Under the pieces are notes generated by a model, which had not been told where the DNA came from, ran no database searches, and was given only the letters and a program-made list of their open reading frames with translations. Below, piece by piece: positions 10,346 through 21,229 of a stretch of 64,000 nt of DNA. A program made the translations under genes and the position numbers. Each line of letters opens with the position of its first letter. The stretch's first letter is position 1. The stretch covers positions 11,353,764 through 11,417,763 of the forward strand of contig JAJEKV010000044.1 in assembly GCA_021234155.1 (NCBI GenBank), read 5' to 3'. This stretch comes from Isoetes taiwanensis. Lineage: Eukaryota; Streptophyta; Lycopodiopsida; Isoetales; Isoetaceae.

Positions 10346-11450
10346 CGAGGTTAAGCGAATATTAGAAGATTGTCACGAAGCCCCTAAAGGTGGGCACTTT
10401 GGAGATGCAGTAACGGCAAGAAAGATACTTCAAGCAGGTTATTGGTAGCCTACCTTTTATAAAGATGCCACAGAGTACGTGAGGAAATGTGATCCATGTC
10501 AACGCATGGGAAGACCCACGAGAAGAGATCTGAGGCCACTGTATCCCGTTGTGCCAATACGACCTTTTGAGAAGTGGGAAATTGATTTTGTGGGACTTAT
10601 AAATCCTCCAACACGGCGAAGTCAGAACAAGTATATATTGATCTGCACAGACTATATAACAAAGCGGACAGAAGACAAGGCATTCCGTGAAAACATTGGA
10701 GCAGCAGTGGCAACGTTCCTTTACAAAAATATCATAATCAGGTTTGGCTGTCCAGTGGAGTTGGTAAGCGATCGTGGTAAGCATTTTTTGAATGAGTTGA
10801 TCGAGACAACGACGACAATGTATCGAATAAAACATCGAAAGAGTAGTTCCTACCATCCACGAGCCAATGATAAGCTGAACGAACAAATATAAGCTTATGC
10901 AATATTATGACAAAAATTTGCTCCGCTAGCTGAACCGATTGGAACCAAAGATTATTGGATGCTCCGTGGGCATATCGCACTGCCTACAAGGTGACTACAA
11001 GAGCCACACCATTCCAATTAGTTTATGGGCTTAGAAATACCAAGCTTGAGGATAGCAGCTCAATATAAGCTGGGAGACCAAGAGAGTGTGAAAGATAGAT
11101 CGAAGGAAGTAGAAAAGTTGGATGAGACAAGGTTGTTAGCCTTACAAGCACGAGAAGCATTACAAAAAAGAAGAAAGAAATAGTACGACAAGCACTTGCG
11201 GAAAAAGAAATTTAAGCCTGGAGACCAAGTACTGTTATATGAAGCATAACATTGGAAGCGACTCAGCAAGCTGAAGACGAGATGACTTGCACCATATGTG
11301 GTGAGTGAAGTATTTTTGAATGGTTCAATATAGCTTCAAACATTGGAGGGAGACCTTCTTCCCACAAGAGTAAATGGTTATCTGGTGAAGAAGTATTATG
11401 GGGTTGCCGAGGAAGGAAACAGACAGCCTCTAAGTCCACAGGAGTTAGAT
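10346..11450 (+). mobile_element. Ty3/gypsy integrase remnant
   Basis: The plus strand encodes an integrase zinc finger (HEVKRILEDCHEAPKGGHFG ... CDPCQRMG), then a retroviral integrase core (EIDFVG with the first Asp, CTDYITK, LVSDRGKHF with the second Asp). The third catalytic Glu position in YHPRAND... appears replaced. In-frame stops occur at 10,446-10,448 (TAG) and near 10,890. Downstream, broken frames resemble the gypsy integrase C-terminus (FKPGDQVLLY, LAPYVVSEVF, LQTLEGDLLPTRVNGY). The element is dead. It is the 3' partner of the gag-protease piece at 5.1-6.2 kb. Confidence 0.8.
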
Positions 11451-11864
11451 AATTCCTCGGGACGAGGAACATTTTTTCCCCCAATAATGTCGTCTGCCAA
11501 CTGAAGGCGAAAGTTTTCAAAAAATGATAAAACCAGCATATTCCCTTGGGATATTATTAGCTTAATGAAAAAAGCTAGAAAAAAAGGAGAAAACACGAAA
11601 AAGTACCAGAAGGGTACTAAAGATGGAACCATGAGGAAGGAAGTAACCCATGGATAGAAATATAGACGTGGCAACTATAGTGTTATAAGGGGAGAACTCG
11701 AAAGAAAAACCCATAGAAGGAGAAAATACCTATGGGGTAAGAAACATGGCAAAAATCAAGGCTCCAACCATAAAGGGGTCAAGTCACGAAATGTTGGGAG
11801 TTGAGGTGGAAAAACCTTGGAAGAACCATGGAAGAAAGGGAGCAGATAACCATAAATAAAAATA
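11451..11864. other. Gypsy 3' non-coding region
   Basis: Purine-rich sequence after the integrase with no gene. It probably contains the polypurine tract and decayed LTR, but no paired LTR was found in the window. Confidence 0.35.
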
Positions 11865-12095
11865 GATAGATAGATAGATAGTATTTTAACGTCACGCCAC
11901 TAGACAGCATCCAACTGGACATGTGACCACACACCATGACATTGCTCAGTTGGGCCCTTCCCCCAACCACTTTACATTGCGTCTGTGGGTTTTGACACCC
12001 AACAGTTCAGAGTGCGATTCTGGGCAGTCTCGAACTCGAGACCTATAGTTGCAAGAACTAGTGTGTTACCACTAGACCAAACAAGACTGCAATGG
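11865..12095 (-). mobile_element. tRNA-derived SINE
   Basis: On the minus strand an RNA polymerase III A box, TGGTCTAGTGG (12,079-12,069), is followed about 42 bp later by a B box, GAGTTCGAGAC (12,037-12,027). The order and spacing are those of a tRNA head. The body runs to a simple-repeat tail, (TATC)n, seen on the plus strand as GATAGATAGATAGATA near 11,865-11,881. Plant SINEs are made of a tRNA-like head, a body and a short simple-repeat tail, mobilised by LINE machinery. A fuller tRNA fold is not evident, so it is not a working tRNA gene. Confidence 0.65.
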
Positions 12096-12752
12096 ACGCA
12101 AGGGAGCAATGATAAAGGGAAATTTTGGGGAAAAGATATCGATTTAAGCCACGAAGTTTCGAAGGGAAATAAGTGCTTAGGGAAAGCCCAGAAATTAAAG
12201 CTATGGCCATTGACAAAGAAGATGACCCAAGCCATCAAGCCATGAAGGTTGAGTAAGGAGAACTGGACGGGGCAAGCGAGTTGGAGCATACAAACCATTG
12301 AAGAGTAAAAACTAATGAAAAACAAAAGGAAATAAAAACAAAAGAATTGTTAACCATTGTTAACAAAAAGAAAAATTATGGAAAGAAAGATTAAATGGGG
12401 TAAACGACGCGACCTAAGGGAAGCCGATTTGGCCGAATTGATCAAGGAAAAAGGGATGATTGTTCTAAGAATAACGTGGAAAGGAAAAGGATCTGAGCAA
12501 ATCGGACCTAGGAAACCCTGGCATCAGCAAAAACCGCAGACTTCTAGAAGAATCATCCGGGTTTGACATGAATAGCCATTGCAGAAATTGGTAAGGATGA
12601 AAACAGGGTTTTGATTGGAAGAAATCGGCCTGAAGAAACCTTTGCGATTGCAATTCGGGGGTCTTCAAGATCTTTTAAGTCAAAACTTTGTTGGAGCGGC
12701 CTATTCTTTGCTGAAAATACCAAAATGGGGCATAGCATCATCAAGAACTACA
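12096..12752. other. Flank left of the MULE, nothing recognised
   Basis: Several short frames but no domain, splice context or repeat partner. Confidence 0.35.
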
Positions 12753-12761
12753 GGCTTCGAA

Positions 12762-13051
12762 GGAAGTCCGTATATATCATCCGGGAAGTGGTTTATCCGG
12801 ACAAATCTGCAGTGGTTTTTCCGGACTTCCAGAATCAGCCACCCCCATCCCATCTGATCCCATCCGATCCCCATGGCATGCTGGGGATCCTCAACCCATG
12901 CCTCATTCAACGTCGCTGCATGGCATACCCGCATGGATCATCACCCATCCATGCCAATCTTTCATTAAATCCACATTCTCTCATTCCTGCCACAATGGTA
13001 CAATCCTGCCCCAAAGGTACATCAGGTACATGCCTCACACCACTCGAATTA
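12762..13051 (+). repeat. MULE left terminal inverted repeat
   Basis: It matches the reverse complement of 24,181-24,434 across almost its entire length, with a few substitutions and one indel of some tens of bases. It contains GGTTTATCCGGACA at 12,790-12,803, which is a form of the satellite-array core motif. Confidence 0.9.
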
Positions 13052-13735
13052 GATCATTAAATACAAAAATAGATTTCAAGTTAGATATACCTTTCACGCC
13101 GGATTCGGTCAATTTTGAAGAGGAAATTGAATTTCCCTTATGGGTGTTTACGGGTGATACTGTTCAAAGCGCCAAAGCAGGGACAGCACCATTCATCCTC
13201 TAAGTCCGGGCGATGGAGGCGGACTCCGTGGATCCGGATGTATTGCGGTGTGGTTATAACTCCAGTTTTGTATAGTTTTGAAAGATTAAAAGCAATTAAC
13301 TAGCATCCCCCCCCGATTCCGGCTTTGTTTACTTGCAGGGTGCATCTAATCCGCATCCAAGAACCTCCCACCGGCTCCTTTTCAAGGAAAGACACGACTG
13401 GGATATCGAAGATCACCACAATGTGGTAAGCAATCAGAGATCCGCGATTACATTCTTTGTTCAATGCTGCCATATCCCCACGCATGAGTTCCTGATTTTA
13501 TCAAGGGGGAGCGAGAATGTTCCCGGTTGTAATACAACTTTCTACAAGCGTGCCACTCAGGGAAGAGATCATGCAAAGAAGAAGGTCGGCGAGCACGCCC
13601 ATTTGAAGATTATCAAGTGAGTGATTTTCGTTGGTGCAGGTGGTTAATCCGGACATGGGTCCTTAGGGTGACATAGGTGGTTAATCCTGACATAGTCATT
13701 AGCTGTTTGTCTGGACTTTCAGTGTCTGTTATTGT
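13052..13735 (+). promoter_or_regulatory. MULE 5' region with two array-type motifs
   Basis: It lies between the left TIR and the transposase homology. Two motif copies, GGTTAATCCGGACAT (from 13,642) and GGTTAATCCTGACAT (from about 13,678), stand immediately upstream of the transposase coding region. Short plus-strand frames at 13,333-13,620 may be an N-terminal transposase exon but no domain is recognisable. A regulatory role for the motifs is an inference from position. Confidence 0.4.
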
Positions 13736-15928
13736 GTGAAATTATTGTCACTAACATTGGCTTGTTGTTGTAGATATTGGTGTAGTTATGGGCCAAAAGA
13801 TTTGCGCAAACCAAGCTCGGGAAGTAAAAAGCAAGACAACGAAGGCCCTTGTCATTTGAAGCCAAGAAAGATGATCCCACTACAAGAAAAGACAAAGGGG
13901 AATGAGTATCAAGCTGGGTGCAGTGTCATTTCCTTTGTGAAGCAACTATACCTGAACCCCCTATGCACTAAGATCACGTACCATGTGATGGAGCATATTG
14001 ATGTACATGGGAAAATCTGCCATGGGACACAGGATCCTGAATGCGTGAAGACCAGGCATGAAGTTGCCCCTTGGTTGTCTATGGAGAAGAGGGCTTGGGC
14101 TAGGAACCTCCTACTTAAGAATCATACCCCGCAAGAGGTCTACCGACAGCATGAAGAGGAATGGGCCTTGAAGAAGAGAATGGATCCCAATTGTGAGAAG
14201 ACTAGAGATCAATTTCTTGACATGGACGACCTTCACAACCTCTCTCGCAAGGTTGCCAAGGATACTTGGATGCTCCACGAAGATGTTGCTCTAAGTATAA
14301 GGATGTGGGTGGAGCTACATGCGGACAGTGTTTTTATCTATCAAGAGGGAGTTCCTTTTGTCTTGGGTATCATGACTCCTTTCCAAAGAAAAATTTTGTT
14401 GGAGCACGGTAGAGAGAATGCTGTGGCCATGGACTCTACCTTCAAAACAAATGACCATTGCTATAGCCTGTACACCTTACTTGTTTATGATAGCCATGGC
14501 AATGGTGTCCCCATTTGTTGGGTTCTCTCTTCTAGTCACTCCGAGGAGGATATCAAACCATGGCTTCTTGCTATAAAAGAGCATCCACCATGTAGACCCG
14601 ACTTGGAAGCCCTCTTGTTTCATTGTTGATGATGCCAAGGCTGAAATCAACTCATTGGAAGAGGTTTGGCCCGAAGCTAGAATACAGTTGTGCATTTGGC
14701 ATGTTCGAAGAAACTGGATGAAATTCCTTCTTAAGCGAGTGAAGAACAAGAAGATCAGGGGTGAGATGTTCAAAGATCTCGGCCATATTATGTATGGCAC
14801 ACATGTTGATGGAGATGGAAGGTTTGGTAAGGAATACATGGAAGAATGTAGAAGAGAGGCATTAAGGCTTCTAGATGAATTCAAGGTTAAGTACAAAGGG
14901 TGGAAGAGGTTGATCAAGTACATGAATAGGGTTTGGACCAATAATATCACCCATTGGATCATTGCCACAAGGATGTATCCTCATGCCAACCAGGAGACAA
15001 ATGCTGCAATAGAGGCATATCATAACCAGATGAAGAGAAGGCTAGGCTTGTCAAAGCATGCTTTAAGAGGAAGGAGAATTGATTGGTTGATATACATGTT
15101 GACTTGTAGATTGGAGACCCATTTGTTATATGATAGGTTCAAGAAAGATGAAGGGTTCAAAGTGAATAGGAAACAGGAGCACATTGTTGAAACAACAATC
15201 ATAGGTGCAAGAGTCATTCCAGACGAGGCTGTCAGATGGTTGGATTTCAAAATTTTGGTAGAGCAGAAGTATGGAGTCAAAATATGGATGCATGGGCCGA
15301 GGATAGAGAAGCTGTGCCTTACCTAGTGGATGTTGCCCACGAGCATTGGTCTTCTTGTGATTGTCCATGGGGGATGAAAGGCAACATGTGCAAGCACCAA
15401 GTGAAAATGATCCAAATGATGGCCAATTACAAGGAGGAGGACATTTTAAGAGTGTGTGGAACTCTACATGGCTCTCAAGCTGGCGGTTTAGAGAACTTGA
15501 GGTATTTTGGGGAGGCATATGATGATGATCCTATCGATACTATTACCTTCAATGGTGAGGATGACATTGAAGGTGACACATTGGTGGCTGATGATATTTG
15601 TGAGGAGGAAAGCCTTCCCAAGACAACAACTCCGAACTTGCAAGCTAGCATCCATGCCACTATTTCCCATATTGCCTCTACTATATCTACTACCCCTCAA
15701 TTGGCATTGCAAGCTGACTTCCTGTTACGTGAAGTTAGTTTGAAGTTGGAGAGGCTAATGAGTAGTACACTAACCATGGGATCAACCCCAAGTCTACAAG
15801 TGGTAGAGGACTTCAATGGCAAAACATTGGCTAGACCAGTTCCCTTTGTGGAGGGTACCAAGAAGAGGATGAAGACTGTTGGTGTTAGTGTGTTCTCACG
15901 GGAATGTGAGAGCCAGATTCAAGAGTGA
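13736..15928 (+). pseudogene. MULE transposase with SWIM zinc finger (two frameshifts)
   Basis: Three overlapping frames (to 14,629; 14,630-15,326; from about 15,240) together encode a MULE-type DDE transposase. Visible landmarks are GIMTPFQRKILLEHG, first catalytic Asp in AMDSTFK (about 14,432), second Asp block FIVDDAKAEINS (about 14,620), a CIWHVRRNW block, the catalytic Glu in AAIEAYHNQMK (about 15,012), and a SWIM zinc finger CDCPWGMKGNMCKH (about 15,355-15,397). A Ser/Thr-rich tail ends with TGA at 15,926-15,928. Single-base frame changes occur near 14,600 and in 15,236-15,300. Normally the enzyme cuts and integrates the element's TIRs in the nucleus. Here the frame breaks, unless they are sequence errors, make it non-functional. 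The true start codon is unclear. Confidence 0.88.
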
Positions 15929-16219
15929 AATTGATTTGTCAAGAGTTAATCAGGACATGTTTAATCAGGACATATTTAATCAGGACATAGGTCCTGGGGT
16001 TAATCAAGACATAGGTCCTAAATGAGTTTTAGAACTTCTTGTTATTCAACTAAACTGCTTTATACCTAAAAAACCAAATGACAAGAATAATTTTCAAAAA
16101 CGAAGTCATTTCATTTATAAAAAAAAAAGCCCGCAGGCGATTAACATGTACAGAATGTACCAGAGGGTTCCCAAGATAACAAAAGGTACATTATGCACCA
16201 AAAAAAGAGCTTAGAGAGA
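15929..16219. repeat. Array-type motif cluster downstream of the transposase
   Basis: Four or more copies of TTAATCAGGACAT or TTAATCAAGACAT lie at 15,945-16,020, right after the transposase stop. An A-rich spacer follows (poly-A near 16,119-16,129). Confidence 0.65.
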
Positions 16220-16621
16220 TTAGAGAAGCTTCTTCATTTCTTCAAACTCGGCTTCATCCTCCGAGTAATCAGAACAGCTACCTGCAGTGGAGGCTTTAGA
16301 GGAGACTTCCTGATCTTCAATTCCCTCTTCCTCGGACTCCTCAGAAGAAGGCACGTCAAAAAAGGCCCCAGAAGACTCAGAGTCTTTTAAGGCCTCCTCC
16401 TCCTCACAGGAAGTGTAGTCAGATGAATCAGAGGAGGCGGAGGAAGAGGAATCAGAGTAATCCATGCAGGTTTCTGCCTCTGACTCCTCAAATGGCCCGG
16501 AATTACCAGGTGCCATCAGCAACGCCTGCACAAAAGGCACATCCAGTAATTTTCTCCTCTTAGGAGAAGAAGAAGAAGAAGAAGAAGAAAGCTCCCCTTC
16601 CGCTGCCAATCGCTTCGACAT
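16220..16621 (-). CDS. Small acidic Ser/Glu-rich protein inside the MULE
   Basis: An intact 133-codon frame from ATG at 16,621 to a stop at 16,220. The N-terminus carries a Ser run and the basic cluster SPKRRK, a likely nuclear signal. The remainder is dominated by Ser, Glu and Asp with DYSD/DYSE-like repeats and no hydrophobic core, so it is probably disordered. I do not recognise a family. It is convergent with the transposase and may be a second MULE protein or a captured fragment. Low-complexity sequence can be open by chance, but an acidic composition, ATG start and full length argue for coding. Confidence 0.55.
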   Translation of the reverse strand: MSKRLAAEGELSSSSSSSSPKRRKLLDVPFVQALLMAPGNSGPFEESEAETCMDYSDSSSSASSDSSDYTSCEEEEALKDSESSGAFFDVPSSEESEEEGIEDQEVSSKASTAGSCSDYSEDEAEFEEMKKLL

Positions 16622-17036
16622 CTTCCTATGGCAAATGAAAATTTGCAGTTAGTATATAACCTAAAAATTTTGTATGTTAACCTAAAAAAATTCGTATATA
16701 TAACCTAGAAAAATTCGTATATAACCTAAAAAATTCCTTAAAACAAAGTTAAACGTTTATTTGTCTTGAAGGATTAGTAACCCTTAAACAAATTTCGCAA
16801 GATGAATTGTGGATAATGCCTTAACACTTTTCACAAGCAAATTTTTTAGGTTAGAGATGAATTGGTAGAACAAGGTGAGATGGCAAATACATGATGAGGT
16901 GGCAAACACTACAAGGTGGTGAATTTAAACCCTTAACAATTTTCACAACCAAATGTTTGAGGTTAGTTGCAAGATCAATTGGTAAAACAAGGTGATTATG
17001 GCAAACATGATGAGGTGGCAAGATGAAGAGAGAGAA
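16622..17036. other. AT-rich spacer upstream of the acidic ORF
   Basis: Contains short local repeats, for example AACCTAAAAAATTC-type phrases at 16,660-16,735 and GATGAGGTGGCAA at 16,893 and 17,009. It could hold the promoter of the minus-strand acidic ORF. No motif was assigned. Confidence 0.4.
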
Positions 17037-18560
17037 GGTTAATCTGGACATAAGTCCTAAGTGGTTAATCAGGAGATGTTTAATCAGGACATTTGCTTTT
17101 AGGGTTAATCAAGACATAGGTCCTCAGTGGTTTATCAGGACATAGTTCCCATAAGGTTAATCTGGACATAGGTCCCAAGTGGTTAATCAGGGGATGTTTA
17201 ATCAGGACATTTGCTTTTAGGGTTAATCAAGACATAGGTCCTCAGTGGTTTATCAGGACATAGTTCCCATAAGGTTAATCTGGACATAGGTCCCAAGTGG
17301 TTAATCAGGGGATGTTTAATCTAGACATGTTTAATCAGGACATTTGCTTTTAGGGTTAATCAAGACATAGGTCCTCAGTGGTTTATCAGGACATAGTTCC
17401 CATAAGGTTAATCTGGACATAGGTCCTAAGTGGTTAATCAGGAGATGTTTAATCTAGACATGTTTAATCAGGACATTTGCTTTTAGGGTTAATCAAGACA
17501 TAGGTCCTCAGTGGTTTATTAGGACATAGTTCCCATAAGGTTAATCTGGACATAGGTCCCAAGTGGTTAATCAGGGGATGTTTAATCTAGACATGTTTAA
17601 TCAGGACATTTGCTTTTAGGGTTAATCAAGACATAGGTCCTCAGTGGTTTATCAGGACATAGTTCCCATAAGGTTAATCGGACATAGGTCCTAAGTGGTT
17701 AATCGGGGAGATGTTTAATCTAGACATGTTTAATCGGGACATTTGCTTTTAGGGTTAATCAAGACATAGGTCCTCGTGGTTTATCGGGGACATAGTTCCG
17801 TAAGGTTAATCCGGACATAGATCCCAAGTGGTTAATCGGGGATGTTTAATCTAGACATGTTTAATCAGGACATTTGCTTTTAGGGTTAATCAAGACATAG
17901 GTCCTCAGTGGTTTATCATGACATAGTTCCCATAAGGTTAATCTGGACATAGGTCCTAAGTGGTTAATCAGGAGATGTTTAATCTAGACATGTTTAATCA
18001 GGACATTTGCTTTTAGGGTTAATCAAGACATAGGTCCTCGAGTGGTTTATCGGGACATAGTTCCCATAAGGTTAATCACGGACATAGGTCCCAAGTGGTT
18101 AATCGAGGGGGATGTTTAATCTAGACATGTTTAATCGGGACATTTGCTTTTAGGGTTAATCAAGACATAGGTCTCGGTGGGTTTATCAGGACATAGTTCC
18201 CATAAGTTTAATCTGGACATAGGTCCTAAGTGGTTAATCAGGACTTAGGTCCTAAGTGGTTTATCAGGACATAGGTCCTAAGTGGTTTATCAGGACATAG
18301 GTCCTCAGTGTTTAATCAGGACATGTTTAATCTAGACATGTTTATTCAGGACATTTGCTTTTAGGGTTAATCAAGACATAGGTCCTGTAAGGTTAATCAG
18401 GACATATGTCCCAAGTGGTTAATCAGGACATATGTATTCAGTATTTAATCAGGACATGTTTAATCTAGGCATGTTTATTCAGGACATTTGCTTTTAGGGT
18501 TAATCAAGACATAGGTCCTGTAAGGTTATTCAGGACATATGTCCTGTAAGGTTAAGATTA
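17037..18560 (+). repeat. Left satellite array of the MULE (GGTTAATCAGGACAT units)
   Basis: Dozens of degenerate copies of a core GGTTAATC-NGGACAT, linked by TAGGTCC(T/C), GTTTAATCTAGACAT and TTTGCTTTTAGG. The copies are organised into higher-order units of about 120-132 bp repeated roughly ten times from 17,037. All cores face the same way (plus orientation). The 3' end (18,240-18,560) is shorter and more irregular. No reading frame crosses it. Confidence 0.95.
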
Positions 18561-20531
18561 CAGGAAAGATTACATAGAAATAGTGGGATTACATAAACCT
18601 GATCAGATCACATAAACCCTATTCAGATTACATAAACCAGTCTGTACATTATGAGAGCATTGAAAAGCATTTTCTGCTGCTATTTTGTCTTCAGGCTCTT
18701 CTTCCCCGAATTCTTGGCAACCACTACAGCTTGATGGAGTTTCCCAAGGAGGACAGTGAAGGTATTCCTGCAACTACTAACATCAAGTTTGCTGAACCAA
18801 GCAGGACTAACCTGATAAAAAGAAAGTGCATATTCAACCCGGTCCTAAAAAAGAACCCGGATATTCAAAGGCTCAAATCGTATTCCATACCTCTCGGTGT
18901 CAACGGCAACATTCACGACAAAATCCTCAAGTAATCGCCTTGCATACAAGATTGTGTAAATTCCACATCCAGAACCATTGTCTTGCTGGGACGGCGCATC
19001 TCCACCATCGGCGTGATCATCCATTCGGCACATGTAGGCCCCATTCAAAGATGTATTGTTCAACAAATCTGCAACACTTACAATTGAACCCGTAAATACA
19101 AAAGTTTAGCTAATTTAGAAGAACATCGGAGTAGAATGCACTCACTCCATAAACCGCAGGCGGTTTCTTTCCCATGCCGTTCTTCATGGAGTCGAAGTGT
19201 AGCATGCCGAGACAATCTATTCCTAGAGCCCGGCAGACCAATCATTGGCAATAAGTGAAGAGGCTCCGTGAGAACCGCAAGAAAAAGCAAGATGTGAATG
19301 ACTTTTCCGAGGTAAGCTAAGCAACAAATCCGAAATTTCTTACTTCATGCACACAGGCATCCAGTAGAATTCAGGGTAATTATCTGGATTTGGAGGGATT
19401 AGTTTGCTCCATAATTTGGCGTGCCCCATTCTTGTCTGAGACCAAAAAAGGCGGGATGAAAGAACATATGCTTCTTTCTTTCTTCAAGTGGAATTGTGTC
19501 GAGAGAATCCTATGCTAATTGTATTAGATTCTAAAAATCAGCAACAAATAAAAAGGGTTGACACACTCACATCATATAAGACCCAACACATTGCTCGTTG
19601 ACCCGGGGAGGCAAACATCCTCTCGGTGGTTACATTCCATGATGCTCAAAACTTCGAAGCATCACGCCATGTTGATGACAAATTCCCTCTCAAGCGCTCC
19701 CCAGGGCCCACAAAGGGCTTCAGTATATGGAGGGCCATTGGCAATTATAAGAAAGATTGGGACCCACCCGGCCTTTTTTGGTAGATTTGCCCTTCCTCTT
19801 CGATCTTCGACTTGAACATGGTGTTGGATCCTCCACCTTACGCACAAAATCAAAGCTCGGAGGGAAATCTGAATTCGAGTTAATCTTTGTCAGGTGTGGT
19901 TGTTCTGGCGGCACTTTGCGGGGGCTTCAATATCTTCGAGATTGACAAGATTGGTGGGATTTGCGAATTGGGGGCTGGGCTCCCGTGTATCGAATCTCGG
20001 GAACTTTTCCTTAGGCTTCACGGGGAGCATCAATACATACTTCAAAGTGTGATTTTGTGCGTAGCTTACATCCAATTTGGTGTGAGTCGAAGGAGATGTC
20101 GGCTCTACTGGAGTGCAGCCCAGCAAGTCAGCCTGTAACTCTTCCATGCAATTCTTTATCTCCCTGTCATATTCCTCCTCATTCCATTCCCTGTCCGATT
20201 GATAATCAATATTGTATGTATCTTTAATGTTTTTCTTATACAGGGCCATTTTTTTTTTCTTATCCCTGTCCCACTCCAGCGCTCTTCTCTCGACATACTC
20301 CTGTGCATATCTCTGAATGGCTGCCTCTTTCTCTGACCCGTCAGCCATGTTTTCCACCAACTGAGCTCCTATGAGAAGCGCATCCACCTTCGACCTCTTC
20401 CAAAATCTTCTTCGATTGACCCTCCACCTGTATTGAGCATCAATCCCATATTTCCACAGGTATTTACTTTCGGTCCGCGGCCTGGTCTTCTCTTGTTTGG
20501 GCTGCGCCACCATTCTTCTACCTTTGAGCAT
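18561..20531 (-). pseudogene. ULP-like cysteine protease passenger gene (Kaonashi-type MULE cargo)
   Basis: The minus strand between the arrays carries coding blocks in separate frames. The first is 19,890-20,531, with a coiled, charged region (YLWKYGIDAQYRW, then RREALEWDRDKKKK-like text). The second is 19,720-19,900, with a basic SRRSKRKGKSTKKGR stretch. The third is 19,375-19,440 (MGHAKLWSKLIPPNPDN), bounded by a GTAAG donor. The fourth holds LHFDSMKNGMGKKP near 19,150-19,210, resembling the Asp strand of Ulp1 (C48) proteases. The fifth holds QQDNGSGCGIYTI near 18,966, matching the ULP catalytic-Cys motif. MULEs carrying ULP-like domains are known in plants. Frame changes between blocks are partly introns and partly indels (for example near 19,910). 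SUMO-protease activity is unproven; it is probably inactive. Confidence 0.6.
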
Positions 20532-20675
20532 CACGCTTTTTGAACATGCCGGTCATGGCTTTGTTCAAGATGTTTCTGGGTCGCTCTCTCCTTTGTGATG
20601 ACCAAGCACAACCACGGAACAAGCGGCAATGCTTGCTTTTCTTTGGAGTAATAGTACCTCAGATCCCAAGCCTCC

Positions 20676-21083
20676 TCATCTATTTAGGAGTCCTCCTCGG
20701 AATGCAAACATCAACCTCACGGAGGCGGCTCCCACGTCCACTGGTCCAGCCCTCCTTGCCCTTTTCACTATTCTCGGTGGCGGGGATGCATTATTGTTTT
20801 TGTGGCCCCTTCTCGGAGTTGGGAAATTCTTGGGGTCTCGAGGGCGCGGCGCTTCCTCCGCCGATGGCAAATACGACTCCTCTTCTTCTCCAGAGGATTC
20901 AGCTCCAGAATCCTCATCCGACCCGGGGTTTTCAGAACCCACATCTGTCTCTGTACGCGAGTCTGAAGAAGGATCAGACTCTGGGCCATGGTCTGGACAT
21001 TGCTCGCCGGAACTGGGCGCTCGCCATAGCCAAGAGCTTCGTAGCAAAAGAAAGGCCCGCCCAACTTTGGACCCCACTACCAA
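20676..21083 (-). CDS. Ser/Glu-rich frame upstream of the ULP-like gene
   Basis: A 135-codon minus frame, acidic in the middle (SDEDSGAESSGEEEES) with basic ends. Composition resembles the acidic ORF at 16.2 kb. Overlapping plus-strand frames of similar length exist, so the strand choice rests on composition and on co-orientation with the ULP-like gene. It may be an N-terminal exon of that gene. No family recognised. Confidence 0.3.
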   Translation of the reverse strand: MVVGSKVGRAFLLLRSSWLWRAPSSGEQCPDHGPESDPSSDSRTETDVGSENPGSDEDSGAESSGEEEESYLPSAEEAPRPRDPKNFPTPRRGHKNNNASPPPRIVKRARRAGPVDVGAASVRLMFAFRGGLLNR

Positions 21084-21229
21084 GTAATGACACTTGGCAA
21101 AACACGAGTGGTGTGAGTCACCTCCAATGTAAGAACTGCAGGAAAAGCAATAATGTTCAGAAATTTGAATCTTAGGTCTGCCATGACCATGTTAGACTTA
21201 ACCACAAGCTTTCAATGTCTTCATTAACC

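Noticed and set aside
12615-13060. Plus-strand frames crossing the left MULE TIR, and their mirror copies at 24,123-24,694
   Set aside because: The same peptides appear in both TIRs because the DNA is repeated, and the frames run across the insertion boundary, so they are not genes.
14477-14968. Long minus-strand frames opposite the MULE transposase
   Set aside because: They are antisense shadows of the transposase, whose plus strand carries the DDE and SWIM motifs.
20540-21175. Plus-strand 211- and 152-codon frames
   Set aside because: They overlap the minus-strand acidic frame and have no domain or splice context. Composition favours neither strongly, so only the minus one was listed at low confidence.
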